Shown here one piece after another: positions 54,019-62,202 of a stretch of 64,000 nt of DNA. Under the pieces are notes generated by a model. It was not told where the DNA came from, did no database searches, and was given only the letters and a program-made list of their open reading frames with translations. The DNA lies in assembly GCA_934667475.1 (NCBI GenBank), contig CAKUMB010000001.1, forward strand, positions 372,001-436,000, written 5' to 3'. Source of the DNA: an uncultured Muribaculaceae bacterium. GTDB taxonomy: Bacteria; Bacteroidota; Bacteroidia; Bacteroidales; Muribaculaceae. A program made the translations under genes and the position numbers. How positions within the stretch are numbered: the first letter of the stretch is position 1; each line of letters starts with the position of its first letter.

Positions 54019-55348
54019 TGTCTTTGCTGTTGCGTGAGTCGAGTCCGTATTGCTTGATTTTGCGATACAGTGTGCGCTCCGATATGTTGAGTTCGCTGGC
54101 CGTCTTTTTGCGCTTGCCTCCGTTGCGCTCAAGGGTTCTGATGATGGTGTCGCGCTCGATGTCGCTCAGCGACTTAGGCTCATCGCTTGCCGCAGGTGCT
54201 GCGGCGGGCCGTGCCGGCTCTTCGATGGGCTCGGCATCTTCCGGCTCCACATCGGTGGCCTTCACATAGTGCACGCCGCCGGTGTCGGGGCGGCCCGGCT
54301 TGATGCCGTCAAACGGTGTGTCGGGCATGCGCAGGCTGCCGCTCTTCACCAGCGCGCTGGTGGGGCGTCGCAGCTCGGTCACATCGCTGCCCAGGTGCAC
54401 GTGCTGCGTGGCGGCGTTGGCCAGCAGCGACTTGAGGTTGTTTATTTCAAACTGCATCTTGGTGATGAGGCTGAATATCATGTCGCGGTCCATGGTGTAG
54501 TCGTATTTCGACTTGGCCGATGTGGCCGGCAGCAGTTCGGTGCTGGTGGGCAGGTAGCGTTCTATGGTGTCGCGGTCGATGGTGGTGCCGGCCTCAAACA
54601 GCGAAATCTGCTCCACCACATTCTTCATTTGGCGCACGTTGCCGGGCCAGCGGTAGGACAGAATGGCCTGCTTGGCGCTCTCGCTGAACTTCACCGGCGG
54701 TGTCTGGTGGCTGGCGGCGAAGTCGTGCGAGAATTTGCGCGTCAGCAGCAGCATGTCGTTGCCGCGCTCGCGCAGGGGCGGTATGGTGATGAGCACTGTC
54801 GACAGGCGGTAGTAGAGATCTTCGCGGAATCGGCCTTCTTTCACTTCGTGCAGCAAATCCTTGTTGGTGGCGGCCACCACGCGAATGTTGGTCTTGCGCA
54901 CCTCCGACGAGCCCAGCCTCAAATACTGCCCGCTTTCGAGCACGCGCAGCAGCTTGGCCTGCGTGGTGAGCGGCATTTCGGCCACCTCATCGAGAAATAT
55001 GGTGCCGCCGTCGGCCTCTTCAAAGTATCCCTTGTGGTCCGATATGGCGCCTGTGAACGAGCCTTTCTCGTGGCCAAACAGTTCGCTGTCGATTGTGCCC
55101 TCGGGAATGGCGCCGCAGTTCACGGCAATGTATTTCTTGTGCTTGCGCGGGCCGTTGTCGTGCACTATCTTGGGGAAAAACTCCTTGCCCGTTCCGCTCT
55201 CGCCTATCACAAGCACCGACAGGTCGTAGGGCGCCACCTTCAGCGCGCGGTCGATGGCCTCGATAAGGGCCGGCGAGTTGCCGGCTATGGAATACCGCTG
55301 CTTGGCGTTGCTCACAGCGGCCGAGAGTTTTACTGTTCCTTCTTCCAT
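54002..55348 (-). CDS. Sigma-54-dependent transcriptional activator, Fis-type, without receiver domain
   Basis: 448 residues. The AAA+ domain starts almost at the N-terminus: Walker A GESGTGKE at 49-56, the sigma-54-contact loop GSFTGA at 96-101 (GAFTGA in most), Walker B GGTIFLDEVAEMPL, and RWPGNVRQMKNVVEQISLF. The C-terminal Fis-like helix-turn-helix is KKTASELNISERTLYRKIKQYGL. There is no N-terminal receiver or other sensor, so how it is triggered is not clear. It lies inside an operon with lptE and an acyltransferase, suggesting control of envelope genes. Overlaps both neighbours. Confidence 0.9.
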   Translation of the reverse strand: MEEGTVKLSAAVSNAKQRYSIAGNSPALIEAIDRALKVAPYDLSVLVIGESGTGKEFFPKIVHDNGPRKHKKYIAVNCGAIPEGTIDSELFGHEKGSFTGAISDHKGYFEEADGGTIFLDEVAEMPLTTQAKLLRVLESGQYLRLGSSEVRKTNIRVVAATNKDLLHEVKEGRFREDLYYRLSTVLITIPPLRERGNDMLLLTRKFSHDFAASHQTPPVKFSESAKQAILSYRWPGNVRQMKNVVEQISLFEAGTTIDRDTIERYLPTSTELLPATSAKSKYDYTMDRDMIFSLITKMQFEINNLKSLLANAATQHVHLGSDVTELRRPTSALVKSGSLRMPDTPFDGIKPGRPDTGGVHYVKATDVEPEDAEPIEEPARPAAAPAASDEPKSLSDIERDTIIRTLERNGGKRKKTASELNISERTLYRKIKQYGLDSRNSKDNDEQD

Positions 55349-56190
55349 TTTCTCATTGAATATGTGCGTTGTTTAAGAAATTCACCTAAGGCCTCGGGGG
55401 TGGGGTAGGCGGCCATCTCCTCGGGGGTGATGGGGCCGCCTATGCTCACTCGCATGCTCTGGTCGTGGCGGCGAAACACCTCGGTGGGCAGGCGCAGTGT
55501 GCGCAGGCGCCAGTCAATCATGCCCAGCAGCGTGAACACGAAGCTGTTGTGCCCGTGGAAGTAGATGGGTATCACGGGCACCTTCATTTTGGCTATGATG
55601 CGCATAATCGACGGCTGCCATTGGCGGTCTTCAATGTGCATGCCCCACGTGAGTTTCGACACGGCCCCGGCAGGGAAGAATCCCAACGGGTGGCCCTGCT
55701 TCACGTGGCGCATGGCGTCGGCAATGCCGCGCATCGACACGGCCCGCTTCTTGGGGTCGCTGCTGGCCAGTGCGTCCACGTCGATGAAGTTGGGCCGCAT
55801 GGCGCCGATGTAGTTCAGCACCATGTTTACCATCACCTTGAAGTCGGGCCGGTGCTCACCCACCATCTTTATGAGCGAGATGCCGTCGAGGGCCCCGAAG
55901 GGGTGGTTGCTAACTGTTATAAACGCCCCTTCGGGCAAGTGCTCAAGCACCTGCTCGTTGTCGATGTCGAGTGTCAGGTTAAGGTCGCGCAGCAGTCCTG
56001 CGGTGAATGGCACTCCGGGAGTGTCGCAATTGTGGTCGTGAATCCAGTTCACCTTGTCCACATTGAGCCACTTCAGCAGCCGCTCCACGAGTTTCTGCTT
56101 GCCCTTGAAGTAGGGCGCCATGTTGCTTATGTCGTCATAGTCAAGCACTGTGCGCTTGAACCCAAGCTCTTGTTCTGTCTTTTTTGCCAT
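55330..56190 (-). CDS. Lysophospholipid/hemolysin-type acyltransferase
   Basis: 286 residues from ATG 56188-56190 (MAKKTEQELGFKRTVLDYDD). The PlsC-like acyltransferase site is NHPFGALDG with His96 and Asp102. Further conserved parts are GFFPAGAVSKLTWGMHIEDRQW and VPVIPIYFHGHNSFVFTLLG. By family it acylates a lyso-lipid, possibly a phospholipid or an ornithine-type lipid. It starts the run with the sigma-54 activator, lptE, TPR-like protein and secG; the next start lies inside its last codons. A TAACTTTG box (56284 to 56277 on minus) lies about 85 nt upstream. Confidence 0.85.
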   Translation of the reverse strand: MAKKTEQELGFKRTVLDYDDISNMAPYFKGKQKLVERLLKWLNVDKVNWIHDHNCDTPGVPFTAGLLRDLNLTLDIDNEQVLEHLPEGAFITVSNHPFGALDGISLIKMVGEHRPDFKVMVNMVLNYIGAMRPNFIDVDALASSDPKKRAVSMRGIADAMRHVKQGHPLGFFPAGAVSKLTWGMHIEDRQWQPSIMRIIAKMKVPVIPIYFHGHNSFVFTLLGMIDWRLRTLRLPTEVFRRHDQSMRVSIGGPITPEEMAAYPTPEALGEFLKQRTYSMRKWKKEQ

Positions 56191-56276
56191 ATTGTAGTTT
56201 AAAGCCAAAGTCGTTGTTACGTTTTTGCATGTGTCGCTGTTGGCGCGAAAAAAAGCGCATTGCGGCAATTAACTTG

Positions 56277-56284
56277 CAAAGTTA
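56277..56284 (-). promoter_or_regulatory. -7 box of the acyltransferase operon
   Basis: TAACTTTG on minus, 86 nt before the acyltransferase start. No convincing -33 box. Confidence 0.45.
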
Positions 56285-56367
56285 CAAATAATTCCTCAAA
56301 CCACGTCCCTCCTGCGGGCAGTGGCTGGTCGCAATGTCGGCAAATCTCGTTGCACCGGCCCGAAAAA

Positions 56368-56408
56368 CAATCAGGCGGCTGGCCATGCAGTGTGTGGCCA
56401 GCCGCCTG
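56368..56408 (-). terminator. Terminator of the YfhO-to-DUF4919 transcript
   Basis: CAGGCGGCTGGCCA (56372-56385) and TGGCCAGCCGCCTG (56395-56408) pair perfectly. On minus, ATTGTTTTTC follows. About 30 nt after the DUF4919 stop. Confidence 0.85.
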
Positions 56409-56434
56409 CTGTGTGCTATTGTGTGTCGCAGGAC

Positions 56435-57148
56435 TTACTTGTCGGGGAATTTGAGCATGGCCACCTGCATCATGCGCGACACGTCGAAGTAGAATCCCTT
56501 CACGTTCTCCTTGCCGTCTTTGGGCTTCACCGCTATGTAGTCGAGTTTGCCGTCGTCCAGCTCCTGGTGGTCGGTGGCCACATAGCCCAGAAAGTTCACA
56601 ATGTTGTATTCGTGCTCGGGGCATATCACCACCCAGGGGTCGTCCTTAGTGCCCTTGCCGCTCGACATGATGGCGGCTATCAGGCGGTCGAGGCGGTATT
56701 GGCGCACGGCTGCGCGGGCATATTTCTTCTTCTCCTTGAGCACGTAGATGTAGAACTTCATCTGGTCGAGGTCGAATATGTTGTCGTCGAGCGACAGCTC
56801 GGCATACTTCTCGATGCTGTCGCACTCGGCGCGCGAGTGCGGCTGCTTGTAGTATAGGCTCTCCACCACCTTGCCGTATTCCGACTCGCGGAACGGGTTG
56901 TAGTCCTCTTGGAATATGTAGCCGTAATACAAGTCGCGGTAGGCCTCGAAGTTCATTACGGTGTCGTTGCTCTTGAACGACTGTATGAGTTTGGGGTAGT
57001 AGAACCGCGCCTTGGGGTCTTGTGTGATGCTCTTGATTTTGTCAAAGTCCACCTTGCGCACCTCAAATTTGTTTTGGGCCGCGCTGTGGCTGCCCGCTGC
57101 CATCAGGCACACGGCCACAGCCATTATTATGCGTCTTATAAGTTTCAT
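56435..57148 (-). CDS. Secreted DUF4919 protein
   Basis: 237 residues with a signal peptide (MKLIRRIIMAVAVCLMAAGSHSA). The body reads FDKIKSITQDPKARFYYPKLIQSF, YRDLYYGYIFQEDYNPF and GSGKGTKDDPWVVICPEHEYNIVNFLGY, the pattern of DUF4919. The family is of unknown function and common in Bacteroidetes. It is the last gene in a run of four, 33 nt after the preceding one. Confidence 0.82.
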   Translation of the reverse strand: MKLIRRIIMAVAVCLMAAGSHSAAQNKFEVRKVDFDKIKSITQDPKARFYYPKLIQSFKSNDTVMNFEAYRDLYYGYIFQEDYNPFRESEYGKVVESLYYKQPHSRAECDSIEKYAELSLDDNIFDLDQMKFYIYVLKEKKKYARAAVRQYRLDRLIAAIMSSGKGTKDDPWVVICPEHEYNIVNFLGYVATDHQELDDGKLDYIAVKPKDGKENVKGFYFDVSRMMQVAMLKFPDK

Positions 57149-57181
57149 CGTTGCTTTCTTGTAGTGTGTTGTTGTGCTTTG

Positions 57182-57700
57182 TTACAGTATGAATCCCTCC
57201 ACGGCTATTCCCACCATGGCGGTGGCCACTATGGCTGGCAGAGATTTTGCACAAAAGTAGTGAATAAATGTCGAACTCGGAAATTTAAGCCATTTCCCGT
57301 GAGGCGTTTTGCTGAAGGCCAGCTGCCCCATCAGGGCTCCAACCACCACGCCCAGCACCATTATGCGCGCGCTCACCAGTATGCCCAGCAGTCCGCCCGC
57401 CATGGCGCCAAGGCCCACATACACGTTGCCCGTGTTGCGCCCGTCGGGCTCGCCTTTGGGCGACATGTGCCGCAGCCCCAGGCATATCACTGTGGCCACG
57501 CCCCAAAACACAAACGTCTTCACGGGCAGGTAGATGCTCGTGCTCCAGTGCAGCAGGCACAGCGCGGCATAGGCCGGCAGCGCGGCCGGGCACCAGGGCC
57601 GCAGCACGCACACCAGCGCGCCCGCGGCGCATATTGCGCCTGCAATCAGCAGCAGGGTTGTGACTATCATTGCTATCTTCTTTTTTTCTGTTTCAATCAT
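57182..57700 (-). CDS. Small polytopic membrane protein, DUF456-like
   Basis: 172 residues from ATG 57700 (MIETEKKKIAMIVTTLLL); a longer in-frame start lies inside the preceding gene. Hydrophobic and Gly/Ala-rich, with about four to five helices and glycine-rich turns (GNVYVGLGAMAGGLLGILVSA, then VLGVVVGALMGQLAF). This resembles DUF456 proteins, but the assignment is tentative. 19 nt after the methyltransferase-like gene on the same strand. Confidence 0.6.
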   Translation of the reverse strand: MIETEKKKIAMIVTTLLLIAGAICAAGALVCVLRPWCPAALPAYAALCLLHWSTSIYLPVKTFVFWGVATVICLGLRHMSPKGEPDGRNTGNVYVGLGAMAGGLLGILVSARIMVLGVVVGALMGQLAFSKTPHGKWLKFPSSTFIHYFCAKSLPAIVATAMVGIAVEGFIL

Positions 57701-57719
57701 CTTTCGGGCGCGCGGCGCC

Positions 57720-58424
57720 TCAAAACCGCAGCTCAAAGTGCTGCAGCGGCAACTTGGGCGTGGCCACAATCACCGCTGTCTTGCCGTTGGTGTAGGTGTG
57801 GCCGTGTGTCAGCGCGCTGCGGCACTGCTGCCACAGGCTGCTCATGCCGCTGTCGCGCACAAGGTTGCGCAATATCACCACGCCGCTCCCTTCAAACACT
57901 TTTTTCAGGTAGGCAAGCAGTTTGGCCGAGTCGTCATCGCCGCCAATGGAGTTCACCAGCACGTAGGGGTCGCTGCCGCTGCTGCATGTGGCGGCATCGT
58001 AGTCGGCCAGGGCCGCTGGAAGCTCGTTGTAGCAGTCGATGTAGTCGAGAAACGGCTCGAGCACCTGCGCCACCTCGGGGCACTTCTCGAGGTGCGGCTC
58101 ATAGAGCCACAGCCTGCTTTGCGCCGACACGCTCATCATGCTCGCCGCCGACACGCCATAGTTGGCGCCCACCTGCAGCAGCTGCCGGGGCGCAAACCGG
58201 TTGGTGATGCGGAACAGCAGCTTGGCGCTCTTCAGCGAAATCACGCGGTGGCGCCCGCGTGGCGCCGACTCAAGCACGGCCTGGCGCACATCGCGCAGGT
58301 AGTCGTAGGCGTAATATGGCAGCCGCTCGCACAGCACATTGCACACAAAACTGAATGCAAAAGGCGAGTGAATGCCAAAGCCGCGGCTGTGGCGGTATAG
58401 CTTGAAGTCGTGCAGCAGTCCCAT
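57720..58424 (-). CDS. Methyltransferase-fold protein (class I SAM-dependent type)
   Basis: 234 residues. The start MGLLHDFKLYRHSRGFGIHSPFAFSFVC is a conserved opening in a Bacteroidetes family. The next part reads LLQVGANYGVSAASMM, a Gly-containing turn like the SAM-binding motif I, and later YEPHLEKCPEVAQVL and GVVILRNLVRD. The motif I glycines are fewer than in active O-methyltransferases, so activity is uncertain. It lies 7 nt after YfhO, so the two are likely co-translated. Confidence 0.6.
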   Translation of the reverse strand: MGLLHDFKLYRHSRGFGIHSPFAFSFVCNVLCERLPYYAYDYLRDVRQAVLESAPRGRHRVISLKSAKLLFRITNRFAPRQLLQVGANYGVSAASMMSVSAQSRLWLYEPHLEKCPEVAQVLEPFLDYIDCYNELPAALADYDAATCSSGSDPYVLVNSIGGDDDSAKLLAYLKKVFEGSGVVILRNLVRDSGMSSLWQQCRSALTHGHTYTNGKTAVIVATPKLPLQHFELRF

Positions 58425-58431
58425 CTTGTTT

Positions 58432-60969
58432 TTATTTTTCTGCTTCGGTGGCCGCCTTCTTGCGCCGTGTGGCGGCTACCGCAACAGCTGCAATCAGGCA
58501 CACGAATATGCCGGCTATCGAGGCCTTGGCCACGGTGTCGGTGCTGTGAACTTCTTGCGGGTCGAATGTGAACACCACTGTGTGGTCGCCGGCTGGGATG
58601 CGCAGGGCGCGCAGCACATAGTTGGCGCGGCCTATCGGTGCCTCTTTGCCGTCGATGGTGGCTTTCCAGCCCCACGGGAAGTATATTTCGCTGAACACTG
58701 CCACGCCTCCATTGGCACTGTGGGTGCGGTAGGTGAGGCTGTTGGGCGCGTAGGTGGTTTCGCGAATGGTGTCGCCTGGCTGTTTGGCTGCCGCCTCGCC
58801 CAAGTCGGTCTTGAACTTGGCGTCGGCCACGGCGTGGGTGGCTGCGTTAAATGTGTCGAGGAACTTCATCTCGGCGTCGGGCGTGGCCACATAGGTGAGT
58901 GTGTCCACAAACCATGCGTTGCCCAGCGCGCCGGGGTTTTGCTGGGCCACCGTGTCGTTGAGTATGAACCAGCGGGTGTTGAGCATATTGAACACCTGCA
59001 TGTTGCCGCGCGACAGCTGGCGGTCGATAAGGTCGTTATAGCGCGTGAGCTTGGCGGCGTGGTATCCGCCCACCATCTTGTGGAAGTACGACGGCATGGC
59101 CTCGCCAAAGTGCTGCTGGTCGCACACGCGGTAGTTTAGCGTGGTGTCGGCCAGAATTGTGGCGTCGGCCGGACGCTTGGTGAATGTGGCTTCGGGCTGC
59201 ACGTCGAGGTGCGATATGAAGGTGTCCTTGTTGAGGTAGCGCTTGTTCACGGCAAACATGTCGGCCAGCACCAGCAGGGCCACAATGGTGCCCGCCACGG
59301 CGGGCTTGGTCTTGAGCTTGCCTGCCAGATAGCCGTAGAGCAGCGCGAAGGCCACCACTATGAAGGCCAGGCTGCGCCATGCGTCGGCGCTCACCAGCGA
59401 GTGGCGTATGCTGGCTATGGCCTCGCTCAGGCTGGGCACTTGCTGCAGTTGGCCGCTATTGATGTAGGCCTCGGTCTCTTGCTGCGAGAATGTGCCAAAC
59501 ATGCTTGGAAACAGGGCAAACACAAGGCACAGAGCCGCGCTCACGCCAAAGGCTGCCAGGGTGGCGCGCTTGTGCTTGGCCAGGAAGTCGGGCTCGCTCA
59601 GCGCCTTTTGCAGCGCCAGCGCGGCCAGCAGCGGCATGGTGAGTTCGGCTATCACAAGAATGCTGGCCACCGTGCGGAATTTGTTATACATCGGGAAGTG
59701 GTCGATAAACAGGTCGGTGAGCCACATCATGTTGTGTCCCCACGAGAGGAACACCGACAGCAGCGTGACCACAAGCAGCGCCCACTTCACCGGGCCCTTC
59801 ACCACAAAGCAGCCCAGCAGGAACAGCGCGAATATTATGGCGCCCACATACACGGGGCCGTTGGTCATCGGCTGGTCGCCGAAGTATTGCAAAAAGTATT
59901 GAAGGTTTTGCTGGTCTTGGTAGTCGAGGCTGCCGTCGCGCTCCATCTTCTTGGCCTTGGGGGTGTCGGCCAGCGTCATGGGCACGTTGTTGCCTGCCTC
60001 GGGGCGAATGCTTGCACCGCCCTTCACGTTGGGGGCCAGCAGTGTGAATGTCTCGTCGATGCCGTAGCTCCACTGCGTTATGTAGTCCTTGTCGAGACCG
60101 CCGCTTTGCTGCACTTGCTGCTTGTCGGCCTGCGCGCCCTTTTGCTGCGTGAGTTCGCTGTGGCCGCCGCGAATGGTCTCCTTCGAGTATTTGTAGGTGA
60201 GATACAGGTTGGGGGCGTTGGCTCCAACTGCCAGCACGGCCGCTACAGCCAGCGCGCCGGTGGCTATGCCCCACTGCGCCATCTTCTTGTCGCGTATGGC
60301 CTTCACAAGGAAGGCTATGGCCAGCGCCAGCACTATGAACAGCGAGTAGTAGGTCATCTGCACGTGGTTAGACATCAGTTGCAGTGCCGCAAACAGCGCC
60401 GCCAGTGCCGCACCGCCCAGATAGTGGCCGCGGTAGGCCCACACGATGCCCGCCAGCGTGGGCGGTATGTAGGCCAGCGTCAGCAGTTTCCAAATGTGGC
60501 CGGCACCTATCAGGATAAAAAAGTAGGACGAGAATCCGTAGGCTATGGCTCCCATAATGCCCACATACCATTTAAGGTTGAACGAGAGCATCAGCAGGTA
60601 GAAGCCCAGCATCATTATGAAAATCCAGCCCACTGGCTGCGGAAAGCCTAAGTTCCACACGTCGCCCACCCACGAGAGCATCGAGGTGCTGTCGTAGCTC
60701 GGGCTTATCTGGAATGTGGGCATGCCGCCAAACAGCGCATCGGTCCAGCGGGTCACCTCGCCTGTGGCTGCGGTGAAGGCTTTGGCCTCCTGGCCGTTGG
60801 CCGCTCCCTGCATCATGTCGCTCTGCTGCAGCACGTCGCCGCGCACATCGTTAGGGTAAAAGTAAATCCACGAGATTGCGGCAAATGTGATCACTGCAAT
60901 CGCAAAGTTGACCACCGAGCGCAGTGTGACGCGCCCAAATAAGGTCTTGTCCAGCTTATTGTTATCCAT
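58432..60969 (-). CDS. YfhO family membrane protein
   Basis: 845 residues with about 12 membrane helices and a large soluble C-terminal domain. The N-terminal part (ISWIYFYPNDVRGDVLQQSDMMQ, then RWTDALFGGMPTFQ) is a YfhO/GT-C type start with an acidic loop. FSSYFFILIGAGHIWKLLTLAYIPPTLAGI is the best conserved stretch. The C-terminal domain (VFSEIYFPWGWKATIDGKEA) matches the periplasmic/extracellular part of YfhO, where a short Trp-rich turn is typical. YfhO of Gram-positive bacteria glycosylates lipoteichoic acid; the role in Bacteroidetes is not known. First gene of the run YfhO, methyltransferase-like, membrane protein, DUF4919. Confidence 0.88.
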   Translation of the reverse strand: MDNNKLDKTLFGRVTLRSVVNFAIAVITFAAISWIYFYPNDVRGDVLQQSDMMQGAANGQEAKAFTAATGEVTRWTDALFGGMPTFQISPSYDSTSMLSWVGDVWNLGFPQPVGWIFIMMLGFYLLMLSFNLKWYVGIMGAIAYGFSSYFFILIGAGHIWKLLTLAYIPPTLAGIVWAYRGHYLGGAALAALFAALQLMSNHVQMTYYSLFIVLALAIAFLVKAIRDKKMAQWGIATGALAVAAVLAVGANAPNLYLTYKYSKETIRGGHSELTQQKGAQADKQQVQQSGGLDKDYITQWSYGIDETFTLLAPNVKGGASIRPEAGNNVPMTLADTPKAKKMERDGSLDYQDQQNLQYFLQYFGDQPMTNGPVYVGAIIFALFLLGCFVVKGPVKWALLVVTLLSVFLSWGHNMMWLTDLFIDHFPMYNKFRTVASILVIAELTMPLLAALALQKALSEPDFLAKHKRATLAAFGVSAALCLVFALFPSMFGTFSQQETEAYINSGQLQQVPSLSEAIASIRHSLVSADAWRSLAFIVVAFALLYGYLAGKLKTKPAVAGTIVALLVLADMFAVNKRYLNKDTFISHLDVQPEATFTKRPADATILADTTLNYRVCDQQHFGEAMPSYFHKMVGGYHAAKLTRYNDLIDRQLSRGNMQVFNMLNTRWFILNDTVAQQNPGALGNAWFVDTLTYVATPDAEMKFLDTFNAATHAVADAKFKTDLGEAAAKQPGDTIRETTYAPNSLTYRTHSANGGVAVFSEIYFPWGWKATIDGKEAPIGRANYVLRALRIPAGDHTVVFTFDPQEVHSTDTVAKASIAGIFVCLIAAVAVAATRRKKAATEAEK

Positions 60970-61132
60970 AAAAAAGAAAAATGTATATGTTCTGCGTTTT
61001 TTAGGGTGTAAAAATACTCAAAATTACACAAATGCTAAAATCAACAGCACTCAGCGTCTGCCGATTTCAGAGTGTAAACGGGTAATAATCAGTTGTGTGG
61101 CCGCTGTAAGATAAAAAATGTGAATAGCTGCA

Positions 61133-62014
61133 TTACTCGTGCTCATCGAGCCACTGGCGCATCAGGCGGCAGTATTTCTCGGTTTGCTCGGCAAATGGCA
61201 TGTGGCGCGCACCGTCAAACAGCTCCCAGCGGCTGCCGGCTATGTGGTCGTGCATCGTTTTCGCTATCAGCGGTGTGCACAGGTCGTTGGTGCCGCTGGT
61301 AATGAGGCACGGCACGGCTATTTCGCCAAGGCGGTCGGTGTAGTCATAGTCCTTGAGCGTGCCAGTGGGGGTGTATTCGTTTGGCCCCCAGCCGTAGAGG
61401 TAGGCCTCCGAGCCGCTTTGCTTGGGCCGGCGCAGGCACTCGGGGCTGTCGGCAGTCACCGCACCGGCGCAGTGCAGCAGCATAAAGTGCTCGTTGGCGC
61501 GGGCATAGGCCTCGCTGGTGTAGTTGTCGGAGGCCTCGGCCTCGGCAATGGCTCGCTGGTCGTCGGCGCTCATAAATTTAATCAGCCGGTGCTGCTCGCG
61601 CGCCCACAGCTCGCTGCTGGGCAGCGTGCTCGATAGTATGGCCGACTTCACGCCCTTGGCCTTTTTCTCAATCAGGTAGATGATTTCAAGCATTCCGCCC
61701 CACGACTGGCCCATTAGGTGAAATTGCGTGAGGTGCAGGTGGTCGATGAGCGCACACAGCTCGTTGAGCCATGTTTGCGGTGTCCACAGCTCGGGGTGCC
61801 CCTCCACATACGACTTGCCGCACCCTATCTGGTCGTAGCTTATCATGGCGTGGCCCGAGTCGGCCACACTGTCGAGCAACTCAAAGTAGTTGTGTGTGCT
61901 GCCCGGCCCGCCGTGCAGCAATATCACCGGGCTTTTGCCCTCAGCGGTTTCGCCCGCAATGCGGTAGTAGGTGTTGTGTCCCATAAAGGGCATATATCCT
62001 TCTTCAATCTTCAT
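61133..62014 (-). CDS. Proline iminopeptidase-like alpha/beta hydrolase
   Basis: 293 residues from ATG 62014 (MKIEEGYMPFMGHNTYYRIAG). HGGPGSTHNYFELLD is the oxyanion region, the nucleophile Ser is in LMGQSWGGMLEIIY, Asp in SGTNDLCTPL and His in GARHMPFAEQT. The set and length match S33 prolyl aminopeptidases (proline-specific, releasing N-terminal Pro). Without a signal peptide it is likely cytoplasmic. The exact peptide substrate is not proven. Confidence 0.88.
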   Translation of the reverse strand: MKIEEGYMPFMGHNTYYRIAGETAEGKSPVILLHGGPGSTHNYFELLDSVADSGHAMISYDQIGCGKSYVEGHPELWTPQTWLNELCALIDHLHLTQFHLMGQSWGGMLEIIYLIEKKAKGVKSAILSSTLPSSELWAREQHRLIKFMSADDQRAIAEAEASDNYTSEAYARANEHFMLLHCAGAVTADSPECLRRPKQSGSEAYLYGWGPNEYTPTGTLKDYDYTDRLGEIAVPCLITSGTNDLCTPLIAKTMHDHIAGSRWELFDGARHMPFAEQTEKYCRLMRQWLDEHE

Positions 62015-62035
62015 GACTCTCTTATTTGTTTTTGG

Positions 62036-62067
62036 CAAAATTACCACATAAATGCCAAAAAAACGAA
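62036..62067 (-). promoter_or_regulatory. Promoter of the proline iminopeptidase-like gene
   Basis: On minus, TTCG (one mismatch from TTTG), 20-nt spacer, TAATTTTG (62043 to 62036), 22 nt before the start codon. Confidence 0.5.
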
Positions 62068-62139
62068 GTAGACGGCTGTTTTTACTCTGTATGCCACCTA
62101 TTGCCTGCCGCGGCGTGCCGCTTTACGCCCGATTTGCAC

Positions 62140-62147
62140 TACCTTTG
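62140..62147 (+). promoter_or_regulatory. -7 box of the GH97 gene
   Basis: TACCTTTG fits TAnnTTTG, 55 nt before the start codon. No good -33 box is seen. Confidence 0.4.
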
Positions 62148-62202
62148 CCGGTGGAACGGCTGCACATGTGCAGCGCAATAACTAATATAACACCTGACAA
62201 CA

